Made by a program: the position numbers and the translations under genes | From: Chloroflexota bacterium | GTDB lineage: Bacteria > Chloroflexota > Anaerolineae > Promineifilales > Promineifilaceae | Assembly (NCBI GenBank): GCA_008501785.1 | Contig: QQUD01000925.1 | Span: 1-7,365 of the forward strand | Direction of reading: 5' to 3' | DNA: 7,365 bases | Notes under the pieces: model-generated | Told to the model about the DNA's origin: nothing | The model's input: only the letters and a program-made list of their open reading frames with translations | Database searches by the model: none | Shown: positions 1 to 5,585 of the stretch, piece by piece | Layout of the letters: each line of letters opens with the position of its first letter | Position numbering within the stretch: position 1 is the stretch's first letter

Positions 1-1
1 A

Positions 2-298
2 CGGTTTCAGGATCGTGCAAGTGTGGATACGGTTGTGATGGATGCAGTTATGGCACATTATGCTGAAGATATGTCAAATGTCACTTTATATTGCCAACAG
101 TATGGTATTGATTATCTTGTTGTAGATACAACACGTTTTGAGGAAGAATTAATAGCTAGTGGGAAATATTTTTACGATCCATATGATGGTTGGTTGGCAC
201 CCGAGCTTATGTCTCGCTCTCAGTTTGCGCTTGCTTCTGTACCTGAACAAGATCGATTGTTTGAGTTTGAAAACAAGTTTGTGATGGCCTGCCAGTAG
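2..298 (+). CDS. C-terminal part of an unidentified protein, possibly a membrane glycosyltransferase tail (5' end outside the window)
   Basis: The frame is open from the window edge (residues RFQDRASV before any ATG) to the TAG at 296-298, so about 98 C-terminal residues are visible and the true start lies upstream. The GTG at 23 and ATG at 38 are unlikely to be starts because coding-like sequence continues before them. The visible part is soluble, with the stretch YGIDYLVVDT followed by an aromatic-rich segment (YFYDPYDGW) and a C-terminal strand ending FVMACQ. Multi-pass glycosyltransferases of the GT39/PMT-like and YfhO-like type often end in such a small extracytoplasmic alpha/beta domain with a 'gIdYlvv' strand. 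That resemblance is from memory and weak. The gene converges on the minus-strand cluster with 7 bp between the two stop codons and no room for a separate terminator. Base use is AT-richer than in the polysaccharide genes. Confidence 0.55.
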   Translation, partial: RFQDRASVDTVVMDAVMAHYAEDMSNVTLYCQQYGIDYLVVDTTRFEEELIASGKYFYDPYDGWLAPELMSRSQFALASVPEQDRLFEFENKFVMACQ

Positions 299-305
299 CC
301 ATCAA

Positions 306-1508
306 TCAAGATGCTTGTAATAAAGCAGAACGCCGTTTTGAATACCAAATGGTAAGATAAGTTGTTAGGAGTGTGAGAAGGGGAATAACGGCCGTAAACG
401 TAGCTGAAGCACGCTGCATGGCAACATCAAACATCAACCAGGGCAGCACCATAATACATGTGACCCAGATTGCGCTTGCAAACCATCTGCTTTTTTGTCG
501 CAGTGTATAAAAGATGAACATCCAGGGGATTAGCAGCAGCAGATGCTCGTATTCCCATGCATAAGGCGTGGTTAGAATAGAAGCCCCCAGTGCCAGCGAT
601 GTTGCTTCATACAATGTGAGATTTTTATTGAATACCAATAACCACCCTAGCACAATCGTAATGATGATTAATAAAAGCAATCCTGTCACTGCCCACCAGT
701 TTGGCGTCAATTCATAGGCCAATCCCCAAATAGTAGGGGTGATTTGCGTGACCTCAGTTTTTCCCGTGACATTAAACCACTGAAATAGCCATCCGGGAAT
801 CGTTATCCAACTGATTAAAAATAAGGTGGCTGCGCCAGTGATAGCGCCAAGAATGATCTGCCATTCGCGTCTCGATAGCAGCCAGACACCAAATAAAGGC
901 ACAAATAAGATAAATGGATTTGGCTTAAAGGCAACACATGCCAGCACAAGCCCAGCGGCAAACGGCCGTTTTCTATACACTAAAAACATAAAAAGGGCCA
1001 AAATAAACAATAACTCAAACGTTAGCTGCCCTACAAACAGAGTTAATACACCCCCTCGATACAAAGCAGCTCCTAGTGCCAATAGAAAAAATTCAATGAG
1101 AGAGAGTCGGAGATGATTGAAAATTTTTCCTAGAAAAAACGAAGCGCCAACCAACATGTACAGTGAAAATGCGACCCACGTGGCTGCACCCCACCCTAAA
1201 TCTAAAATTGAGAATGGCAAAAAGAAAAGCAATGTCCAAAGCGGAAATGGCTCTCGGCTGTCTGGAACCCACGTGTTGCCTAAACTGATGCGCCACGGAC
1301 CCCATACGTCAGGATCGTATGGGTTAAGCCCAGCAATGACTGCTTTTCCACCAGCCCATAAGCTAACAAAGTCACGATCATCATATCGGTGAGGTCCCGT
1401 TAGAAACCGATAATTTATCCATGAAAGCCCAGCGAACATGACAATGGCAATCAAAACCATCAAAATCAAACGCATCTGATTAGAGCTATTTCCTGCTTTC
1501 TTCTGCAT
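306..1508 (-). CDS. GT87/DUF2029 family polytopic membrane glycosyltransferase
   Basis: The 400-residue protein is very hydrophobic, with roughly 10-12 membrane segments (for example about 13-32, 107-125, 158-177, 217-239, 273-293, 322-336, 343-360 and 370-388). Family marks are the first outside loop DRDFVSLWAGGKAVIAGLNPYD (residues 44-65, in two runs here: DFVSLWAGG and GLNPYD), a KPNP motif near 195-198, and TPYAWEYEH near 314-322. GT87 enzymes such as mycobacterial PimE transfer a sugar, usually mannose, from polyprenyl phosphate on the outer face of the membrane. The Asp in the first loop (D46 or a neighbour) is the candidate catalytic base. The substrate here is unknown. Start ATG 1508-1506 overlaps the upstream kinase stop by one base (TAATG), and a GGGAGGA ribosome site lies inside the kinase gene about 11 nt upstream. 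It is the last gene of the polysaccharide cluster. Family call is fairly sure; the exact reaction is inference. Confidence 0.8.
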   Translation of the reverse strand: MQKKAGNSSNQMRLILMVLIAIVMFAGLSWINYRFLTGPHRYDDRDFVSLWAGGKAVIAGLNPYDPDVWGPWRISLGNTWVPDSREPFPLWTLLFFLPFSILDLGWGAATWVAFSLYMLVGASFFLGKIFNHLRLSLIEFFLLALGAALYRGGVLTLFVGQLTFELLFILALFMFLVYRKRPFAAGLVLACVAFKPNPFILFVPLFGVWLLSRREWQIILGAITGAATLFLISWITIPGWLFQWFNVTGKTEVTQITPTIWGLAYELTPNWWAVTGLLLLIIITIVLGWLLVFNKNLTLYEATSLALGASILTTPYAWEYEHLLLLIPWMFIFYTLRQKSRWFASAIWVTCIMVLPWLMFDVAMQRASATFTAVIPLLTLLTTYLTIWYSKRRSALLQAS

Positions 1509-2155
1509 TAACTATAATATCCTCCCACCACGCTGTCGCGTTGTGCATTGGTCAGCGTGGCCCCCACAATTCGAACTTTTGCTTTTTCCAGCGTGTCCTT
1601 GGCGCGTTCGGCATGGTCACGTTTGGTCTTGCCTGCGTTAATGATCAACAAAACGCCATCTACTTTTGCACCTAAAACGGCCGCATCCGTCACCGCAATC
1701 ACAGGCGGTGCATCAAACAAAACGATGTCCGCCTGTTCTGCAAGTGTGTTGATAATCTGATCCACTTTTTTGCTGCCTAGTAAATCGGCTGGATTAGGTG
1801 GCAATGTGCCCGCTGACAGTAGCGATAAGTTGTCAATGCTGGTTTGTTGTAGGGATGGTCTCCCATTTTCTTCCAAGATCGCGTTCGTGAAACCCGGTTC
1901 TGGTTGTAAGTTGAACAGGGCGTGCAAAGACGGCCGTCTTAAATCACAATCCACCAAAATCGTGCGATTACCACCCTGGGCCATCGTCACCGCCAAATTG
2001 GCAATCGTTGTGCTTTTTCCCTCATCCGTCGCCGCTGACGTTACCACCAACGTGCGAATCGGGTTATCCAAACTGTAAAAAGACAAATTTGTTCGTAAAG
2101 TACGGTACGCCTCACTCACTGGTGAACGTGGGTCAGTCAAAGTTATTAAGTCCAT
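1508..2155 (-). CDS. CpsD/CapB/Wzc-type bacterial tyrosine kinase (polysaccharide co-polymerase ATPase)
   Basis: This 215-residue cytoplasmic P-loop ATPase has the full BY-kinase signature. The activator-docking motif SEAYRTLRTNLSF lies at 14-26, the Walker A variant SAATDEGKST at 40-49, Walker A' ILVDCDLRRP at 66-75, LSAGTLPPNPADLLGS at 113-128, and Walker B VLFDAPPVIAVTDA at 145-158. The length suits a stand-alone CpsD rather than the fused Wzc form, and the matching membrane partners are encoded just upstream. Such kinases autophosphorylate a C-terminal tyrosine cluster and thereby tune polymerisation and export of capsule or exopolysaccharide. Here the cluster is reduced to the tail GGYYS (Y213, Y214). 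Start ATG 2155-2153 has an AAAGAG site 6 nt upstream. The last codons also carry the Shine-Dalgarno of the next gene. The ATPase family is secure; true tyrosine-kinase activity is less certain because of the short tail. Confidence 0.9.
   Translation of the reverse strand: MDLITLTDPRSPVSEAYRTLRTNLSFYSLDNPIRTLVVTSAATDEGKSTTIANLAVTMAQGGNRTILVDCDLRRPSLHALFNLQPEPGFTNAILEENGRPSLQQTSIDNLSLLSAGTLPPNPADLLGSKKVDQIINTLAEQADIVLFDAPPVIAVTDAAVLGAKVDGVLLIINAGKTKRDHAERAKDTLEKAKVRIVGATLTNAQRDSVVGGYYS
1513..1530 (-). promoter_or_regulatory. Shine-Dalgarno for the GT87 gene embedded in the kinase tail
   Basis: On the minus strand the codons for G-G of the kinase tail (GGA GGA) form GGGAGGA together with the preceding base, about 11 nt before the GT87 ATG. 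The kinase stop and the GT87 start share one base. This supports both the chosen start and coupled translation. Confidence 0.7.
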
Positions 2156-2167
2156 AGGTTACTCTTT

Positions 2168-2249
2168 TTGAGTGGATAATTATTAGTGATAAGTGGAAAG
2201 CCTTCCCTTTGAATGACTAATCACTATCCACTTTCCACTATCCACTAAT
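2168..2249. repeat. 7-bp tandem arrays in head-to-head orientation, spacer between the kinase and second Wzz-like genes
   Basis: At 2215-2249 five consecutive heptamers follow the form SACTWWY (GACTAAT, CACTATC, CACTTTC and so on). At 2168-2195 units such as ATTAGTG and ATAAGTG are the same heptamer on the other strand. The two blocks can pair: 2184-2200 with 2231-2247 matches at 14 of 17 positions around a 30-nt loop. The array fills the spacer of 100 bp between the two genes, leaving only the kinase ribosome site outside it. No T-run follows on either strand, so it is not an ordinary terminator. Confidence 0.8.
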
Positions 2250-2255
2250 TATTTC

Positions 2256-2906
2256 TTATTGCCCTGGAATACTCCCAATCACCGGGATATCCAAATACCG
2301 TTCCACATCTTGCGTGCGGCGCATCACACCAGATTCAATCCACTCCAGCGCGAAAATAATAATAATGCCCAACAATGCGCCAAAAACAGCACCAGCGGCT
2401 GTGTTAATTGTTGTTTTCGGGCTGTCTAAACTTGGTTTTGGATTGTCTTGGAATGAAATCGTGATCCGGTCTTCTTGTCGATTTTGGTCATTTTCAAATT
2501 GCTGATCTTGAATAAGCAAATTTCCCCAGGCAATTGCAATATCACTGGCTACCGCTGGGCTGCTGTTTTTCACAGAAATTGTTACCTTTCGTTGCAAATT
2601 GTCTGATGCAAAGGCAACATCACCAAGCAGTTCATCGGCAGTTAAATCTAGTTCCAGCGAATTAATTACTTCCTGAGCGCGAAACGAGCTGTTGAGCCAT
2701 GCTTCATAGCTGCCTAACAGTTCGACAACTGCCTGCGTTTGCCCAAAATCGGTCCGTGCTGGGCGTACCAGCAAATTCAGCTGTGATTCGTAGATTTCAG
2801 TTTGCATTCTGCTGTAGCCAAAGGTGGCGGCAGCGGTAAGAACGGCCGTTAACACAATAATCCAGCCCCGCTGCCGCAAAATGCGTAAATAATCACTTAA
2901 TTCCAC
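2256..2906 (-). CDS. Wzz/CpsC-type chain-length determinant protein (second of two)
   Basis: With the GTG start at 2906-2904 the protein has 216 residues. GTG is preferred over an in-frame TTG at 2930 for three reasons. GAGGAG sits 6 nt before the GTG. The resulting N-terminus MELSDYLRILRQRGW matches the neighbouring paralog MELRRYWQIFLRRW. The TTG lies inside a tandem repeat. Topology is the classic co-polymerase plan: TM1 about 14-30, an external alpha/beta domain to about 165, a proline-rich segment NPKPSLDSPK at 155-164, TM2 about 168-187 with small residues, and a cytoplasmic tail ending IPVIGSIPGQ that would contact the kinase. It should sit in the cytoplasmic membrane and set polymer length together with the CpsD-like ATPase encoded next. 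Spacers on both sides hold 7-bp arrays. Length is normal for the short CpsC/YveK-like class. Confidence 0.85.
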   Translation of the reverse strand: MELSDYLRILRQRGWIIVLTAVLTAAATFGYSRMQTEIYESQLNLLVRPARTDFGQTQAVVELLGSYEAWLNSSFRAQEVINSLELDLTADELLGDVAFASDNLQRKVTISVKNSSPAVASDIAIAWGNLLIQDQQFENDQNRQEDRITISFQDNPKPSLDSPKTTINTAAGAVFGALLGIIIIFALEWIESGVMRRTQDVERYLDIPVIGSIPGQ

Positions 2907-2920
2907 GCTGTACTCCTCGT
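2907..2920 (-). promoter_or_regulatory. Shine-Dalgarno that decides the GTG start of the second Wzz-like gene
   Basis: GAGGAG on the minus strand lies 6 nt before GTG 2906-2904. No comparable site precedes the alternative TTG at 2930, which sits inside the 7-bp array. Confidence 0.7.
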
Positions 2921-2921
2921 T

Positions 2922-2963
2922 AATTGTCAATTGACAATTGCCAATTGATAATTGTCAATTATT
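2922..2963. repeat. 7-bp tandem array AATTGNC, six units, between the two Wzz-like genes
   Basis: Six contiguous heptamers start at 2922, 2929, 2936, 2943, 2950 and 2957. Each begins AATT, and the first five read AATTG followed by TC, AC, CC, AT, TC. Units AATTGTC and AATTGAC are reverse-complement-related through the shared CAATTG core, so the array is also locally palindromic. Its end contains the stop codon of the first Wzz-like gene, and its beginning lies 15 bp upstream of the GTG start of the second. Confidence 0.85.
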
Positions 2964-3624
2964 TTTTGGGGATTTCGCCTAAAACTTCAAACCCCATCTG
3001 TTCAATCTCTTCCCGGTCGCGCATCGTTGGGTCTAAATATTCGGCTAATAATGCCAGCCCGATGCCAGCGACGAGCGCCAACCCAACCCGCAGCGGCAAA
3101 TCTAGCTGGCTGCGAATGCCGGTGGGAATCTGGTTCACAATTGGCTCATCGACGAGAACGAGAACGGCCGTTTCACCCCCCAACTGCGGCAAAGCATTCT
3201 GCTCAGTCACCACCACAATCACCGCACCCATCATCGCCGCCAGGGCATCTGGGTCGTTGTGAGACATGGAGAGTTGCAGCTTGCTGCGCACATTGTCGGC
3301 CACAATGCCAATCGCGCCAGCCGGGATATCATACCCTTGTTCGGCGAGTTGGGCAGAAACGGCCGTTTTAAACGTATTGCCGCTCACCCAATCAGCCAAC
3401 CCATTCACAATATATTCCGAAGTCAGCCACGCATAATATCGTTCCTGGTCTTCAGCAGCAGCAGCAGCGGAGGGTTCTTGACTGACAATAAAGTTCACAC
3501 CCACGGTGTAAGCCGGTGGTGGTGTCTGATATGTTGCCAACCCAATAATCAGCACAATGGCTGTCGGGATCGCCACATACAGCCAGCGCCTCAAAAATAT
3601 TTGCCAATATCGTCGTAATTCCAT
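2959..3624 (-). CDS. Wzz/CpsC-type chain-length determinant protein (first of two)
   Basis: This 221-residue protein has TM1 about 15-32, an external domain from about 33 to 175, TM2 about 177-194, then a cytoplasmic tail EYLDPTMRDREEIEQMG followed by FEVLGEIPKK. That tail is the usual 'yldp-irt-ee-ie-lg-pvLG-iP' ending of Wzz/Wzc co-polymerases. The proline-rich box before TM2 is weak (only IPTG and LDLPL). A run of five alanines (53-57) in the external domain is encoded by five identical GCT codons. The gene starts one nucleotide after the TAG of the glycosyltransferase upstream (TAG-T-ATG) with no strong ribosome site, so translation is probably coupled. Its stop codon lies inside the 7-bp array that separates it from the second paralog. 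The two paralogs share topology and N-terminal pattern but little else by eye. Confidence 0.85.
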   Translation of the reverse strand: MELRRYWQIFLRRWLYVAIPTAIVLIIGLATYQTPPPAYTVGVNFIVSQEPSAAAAAEDQERYYAWLTSEYIVNGLADWVSGNTFKTAVSAQLAEQGYDIPAGAIGIVADNVRSKLQLSMSHNDPDALAAMMGAVIVVVTEQNALPQLGGETAVLVLVDEPIVNQIPTGIRSQLDLPLRVGLALVAGIGLALLAEYLDPTMRDREEIEQMGFEVLGEIPKK

Positions 3625-3625
3625 A

Positions 3626-4732
3626 CTAAACTACTTTTAAATGCCCTTGGTGCTGATCAAACTTCTCTTCGATAAATGATTTCATTTTTTGTTGGAAAAC
3701 GGCCGTATCAAACTGCTCCGCATGATGACGAATCACCGCATTATTAACCCTTGCTGCATCGAAAGATTCAACAGCGTCGATAATAGCATCAACCGTTTGT
3801 TCCGTAAACAAAACGCCGGTGCCGGGAATTACAGTTTCCAATGCGCCGCCACCCGCATAGGCAATCACGGGTCTCCCCGCTGCCATCGCTTGAATGGGCG
3901 CGATGCCGAAATCCTCTTCACCTGGAAACATAAAAGCACGGCAGCGGGCAATCATGTCCGGTAAATCCTCATCAGGCACGTAGCCTAAAAATTCGACGGT
4001 TGGACCAGCCAATGCCTGCAACCGTTCTTTGTCACGACCGCTGCCTGCGATGCGTAACGGCCGTTTCATTTTGTTAAACGCTTCAATCAGTAAATCAAGT
4101 CGCCGATAAGGAACCAACCGCCCCACGAACAAATAATAATCCTCAACGCGATTCGAAGGTTCAAAACGAGTTGTTTCCACCGGCGGGTAGATAATAGTCG
4201 ATTCGCGTCGGTAAACCTTTGCGATTCGCCGACGGATTTCTTCCGAAATGGCGATGAAATGGTCAACCCTATCTGCTGCCAACCGATCCCATTGGCGCAA
4301 TAACGTTAGAAATGGTGGTAAAATGCGTCGCGTCATCCTGCCTAACTGCTCTTGTTCAGCGTATTGAAAATAGCGCCACACGTACCGGGTTGGTGTTAAA
4401 CAGTAACAAACATGCATCGTCTCTGGCCCAGAAATAACCCCATGACAAAACCCGCTTTTATTGCTTAAAATAACATCATATTTACTGAAATCAAACTGTT
4501 CAAATGCAAATGGATAGAGCGGGAAATAGAGCTGCTGCTTTTTATGTGCCAATGGCATTCTGTCAATAAACGATGTGCGAATATCCCAGTTTTGCCAGTG
4601 GTCCGGCATCCTGTCTTGCCAATAGAGGGATGTAAAAATAGGGGAATTGGGGTAGAGGCTGACAAAGTTTTCCAGCACATCTTCAGCCCCTCCCAATTGA
4701 TTGAGCCAGTCGTGAACGAGAGCAATGTTCAT
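3626..4732 (-). CDS. GT4 family glycosyltransferase (WbaZ-like, GT-B fold)
   Basis: This 368-residue cytoplasmic enzyme would transfer a nucleotide-sugar-derived residue, possibly mannose, to a growing lipid-linked glycan. The N-terminal domain starts with MNIALVHDWLNQLGGAE, the strand and glycine loop typical of GT4, and carries VCYCLTPTRYVWRY at 108-121, characteristic of WbaZ-like members. The donor-binding domain begins near 200 with YLFVGRLVPYRRLDLLIEAF (200-219), then RIAGSGRDKERL (227-238), VEFLGYVPDEDL, FPGEEDFGIAPIQAMAAGRP (269-288) and VIAYAGGGALETV. The usual E-x7-E donor motif reads E273...Q281, so the second glutamate is glutamine. Start ATG 4732-4730 directly follows a 7-bp tandem array and has no recognisable Shine-Dalgarno. 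The 3' end is 1 nt from the next gene. Family call is strong; sugar and acceptor cannot be read from sequence. Confidence 0.9.
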   Translation of the reverse strand: MNIALVHDWLNQLGGAEDVLENFVSLYPNSPIFTSLYWQDRMPDHWQNWDIRTSFIDRMPLAHKKQQLYFPLYPFAFEQFDFSKYDVILSNKSGFCHGVISGPETMHVCYCLTPTRYVWRYFQYAEQEQLGRMTRRILPPFLTLLRQWDRLAADRVDHFIAISEEIRRRIAKVYRRESTIIYPPVETTRFEPSNRVEDYYLFVGRLVPYRRLDLLIEAFNKMKRPLRIAGSGRDKERLQALAGPTVEFLGYVPDEDLPDMIARCRAFMFPGEEDFGIAPIQAMAAGRPVIAYAGGGALETVIPGTGVLFTEQTVDAIIDAVESFDAARVNNAVIRHHAEQFDTAVFQQKMKSFIEEKFDQHQGHLKVV

Positions 4733-4737
4733 AGTGT

Positions 4738-4779
4738 CAGTAATCGGTAATCCGTAATTGGTGGTCGGTAATCAGTGGC
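4738..4779. repeat. 7-bp tandem array CGGTAAT, six units, directly upstream of the GT4 start codon
   Basis: Six contiguous heptamers start at 4738, 4745, 4752, 4759, 4766 and 4773: CAGTAAT, CGGTAAT, CCGTAAT, a diverged TGGTGGT, CGGTAAT, CAGTGGC. The array begins 5 bp upstream of the ATG of the glycosyltransferase gene (minus strand) and ends 9 bp from the inverted-repeat element. Confidence 0.85.
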
Positions 4780-4788
4780 TGGAAGAAT

Positions 4789-4868
4789 GTCATTCCGAAG
4801 TCCTCTGAGGAATCCCTACGATCTGTGCGGTAAAGATTTTGGGATTCCTCGGCGGACCTCGGAATGAC
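4789..4868. mobile_element. Inverted-repeat element with 28-bp arms (MITE/REP-like), GTCATTCCGA ends
   Basis: Left arm 4789-4816 and right arm 4841-4868 are reverse complements at 25 of 28 positions, around a 24-nt centre. The outer ends read GTCATTCCGA and TCGGAATGAC; the inner ends read GAGGAATCCC and GGGATTCCTC. It lies in the spacer between the PspA-like and GT4 genes and carries no coding sequence of its own. Elements with GTCATTCCGAGG...AGGAATC arms are familiar to me as dispersed palindromic repeats in several bacterial phyla. As RNA it would form a strong hairpin after the PspA-like stop, but no T-run follows, so a role in termination or message protection is only possible. Confidence 0.8.
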
Positions 4869-4901
4869 GATTGCGAAGGCAAATGATAATCTCCGACGAC
4901 C

Positions 4902-5576
4902 TCATAACCCAAGTCTATCCATTCTGGCGGCCAAATCTGATTCAACTTCCAAGCTGTGCATAGCCGAGTCAAGCTGGTTGTCCAGGTTGCTGGTTTGCAA
5001 TTCCCATGCAGCATCGGCATGGTCCAACCGTTGACGAATGTTTTCTGCTGCCTGGGAAACTTCAGTATCCCCATACCCAATCAAGGAGTCAAGGGATTTC
5101 ATGGCCTTGGTCGATACTTCCTTTGACTTTGCCAATTGCAGCAAAAATCCTAGTTCTTCGCGTTCTTGTTTGGCAATGGCTAAACGGCCGTCTAGCTTTA
5201 CCTCCACATCTCTCAACTTTTCAAGAGCCGCCACCTGTTTTTCAAGCGATGCATCATACGTTTCAATTAAGTCCATCGTCGAGCGGAACTTTTTCTGTGT
5301 AACCATCGCTTCCGTTTTTTTGCGCTGGGTTAAATATTTATCGACCATAATGTCGAGCTTGGCTGCGTTGGTCGCTAAATTTTCGCGCCGCCGTTTAGAC
5401 GATTTTACTTGTGCAAACATGGGCGTGATCGTTTTTTTGAATTCTTGTAACTCACGCTCTGCTTGACGAATATAGTCGTCATAAACAGATAAATCGCTCT
5501 TTTGCAGCGCTTTGTCTGCTGCGTCATGCAGTTTTGCTTTGAACAAGGTTCTGAGTTTACGAATTAATGATGCCAT
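4902..5576 (-). CDS. PspA/IM30 (Vipp1)-like coiled-coil membrane-protecting protein
   Basis: The 224-residue product is almost entirely helical with no membrane segment. The N-terminus MASLIRKLRTLFKAKLHDAADKA fits the amphipathic helix and 'ikanlnd-ldkaEdp' start of PspA/IM30 proteins (two runs: MASLIRKLRTLF and KAKLHDAADKA). Long charged heptad-like helices follow: about 30-65 (IRQAERELQEFKK), 66-130 (many K/E, RRKLDxxV pattern) and 131-160. A shorter C-terminal helix pair covers 172-222. PspA relatives are ESCRT-III-fold proteins that polymerise on the inner face of the cytoplasmic membrane and limit leakage when secretion or polymer export stresses it, which suits a place next to polysaccharide genes. 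The start ATG at 5576-5574 has only a weak TAGG upstream. A 169-bp spacer with repeats follows, so it may or may not share a transcript with the glycosyltransferase gene. Another coiled-coil family is possible; no catalytic motif is visible. Confidence 0.7.
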   Translation of the reverse strand: MASLIRKLRTLFKAKLHDAADKALQKSDLSVYDDYIRQAERELQEFKKTITPMFAQVKSSKRRRENLATNAAKLDIMVDKYLTQRKKTEAMVTQKKFRSTMDLIETYDASLEKQVAALEKLRDVEVKLDGRLAIAKQEREELGFLLQLAKSKEVSTKAMKSLDSLIGYGDTEVSQAAENIRQRLDHADAAWELQTSNLDNQLDSAMHSLEVESDLAARMDRLGL

Positions 5577-5585
5577 GTGAAGTAC

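Larger units (their letters stand above)
388..5191. repeat. Dispersed palindromic octamer ACGGCCGT, nine copies (often AACGGCCGTT)
   Basis: Exact copies start at 388, 962, 1930, 2842, 3164, 3359, 3699, 4057 and 5184, with a one-base variant (ACGGCCGC) at 1677. Five are the full decamer AACGGCCGTT (962, 2842, 3164, 3359, 4057 cores). All nine lie inside coding regions. Read on the coding strand they encode T-A-V (five copies), R-P (three) and G-R (one), so all three frames are used and protein sequence does not explain them. With roughly half GC content, well under one copy would be expected by chance in the window. The pattern recalls the cyanobacterial HIP1 octamer. Confidence 0.9.

Noticed and set aside
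826..1392. Two plus-strand open frames opposite the GT87 gene
   Set aside because: They are shadows of the membrane-protein gene, with no ribosome sites or sensible protein composition.
2907..2930. TTG start at 2930 for the second Wzz-like protein
   Set aside because: The GTG at 2906 has a good ribosome site at proper spacing and gives an N-terminus matching the paralog.
2922..2963. CRISPR-like array
   Set aside because: Units are 7 bp and contiguous, without spacers; this is a simple tandem array.
2952..3371. Long plus-strand open frame antisense to the first Wzz-like gene
   Set aside because: The translation is rich in Arg, Pro, Cys and His with no domain pattern; the minus strand has clear topology and family motifs.
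4790..5080. Minus-strand frame running through the inverted-repeat element
   Set aside because: It overlaps the PspA-like gene in another frame and reads through the palindrome; no protein signal is visible.
5038..5466. Plus-strand open frame opposite the PspA-like gene
   Set aside because: It mirrors the low stop-codon content of the real gene; the Ser/Cys-rich product has no recognisable pattern.
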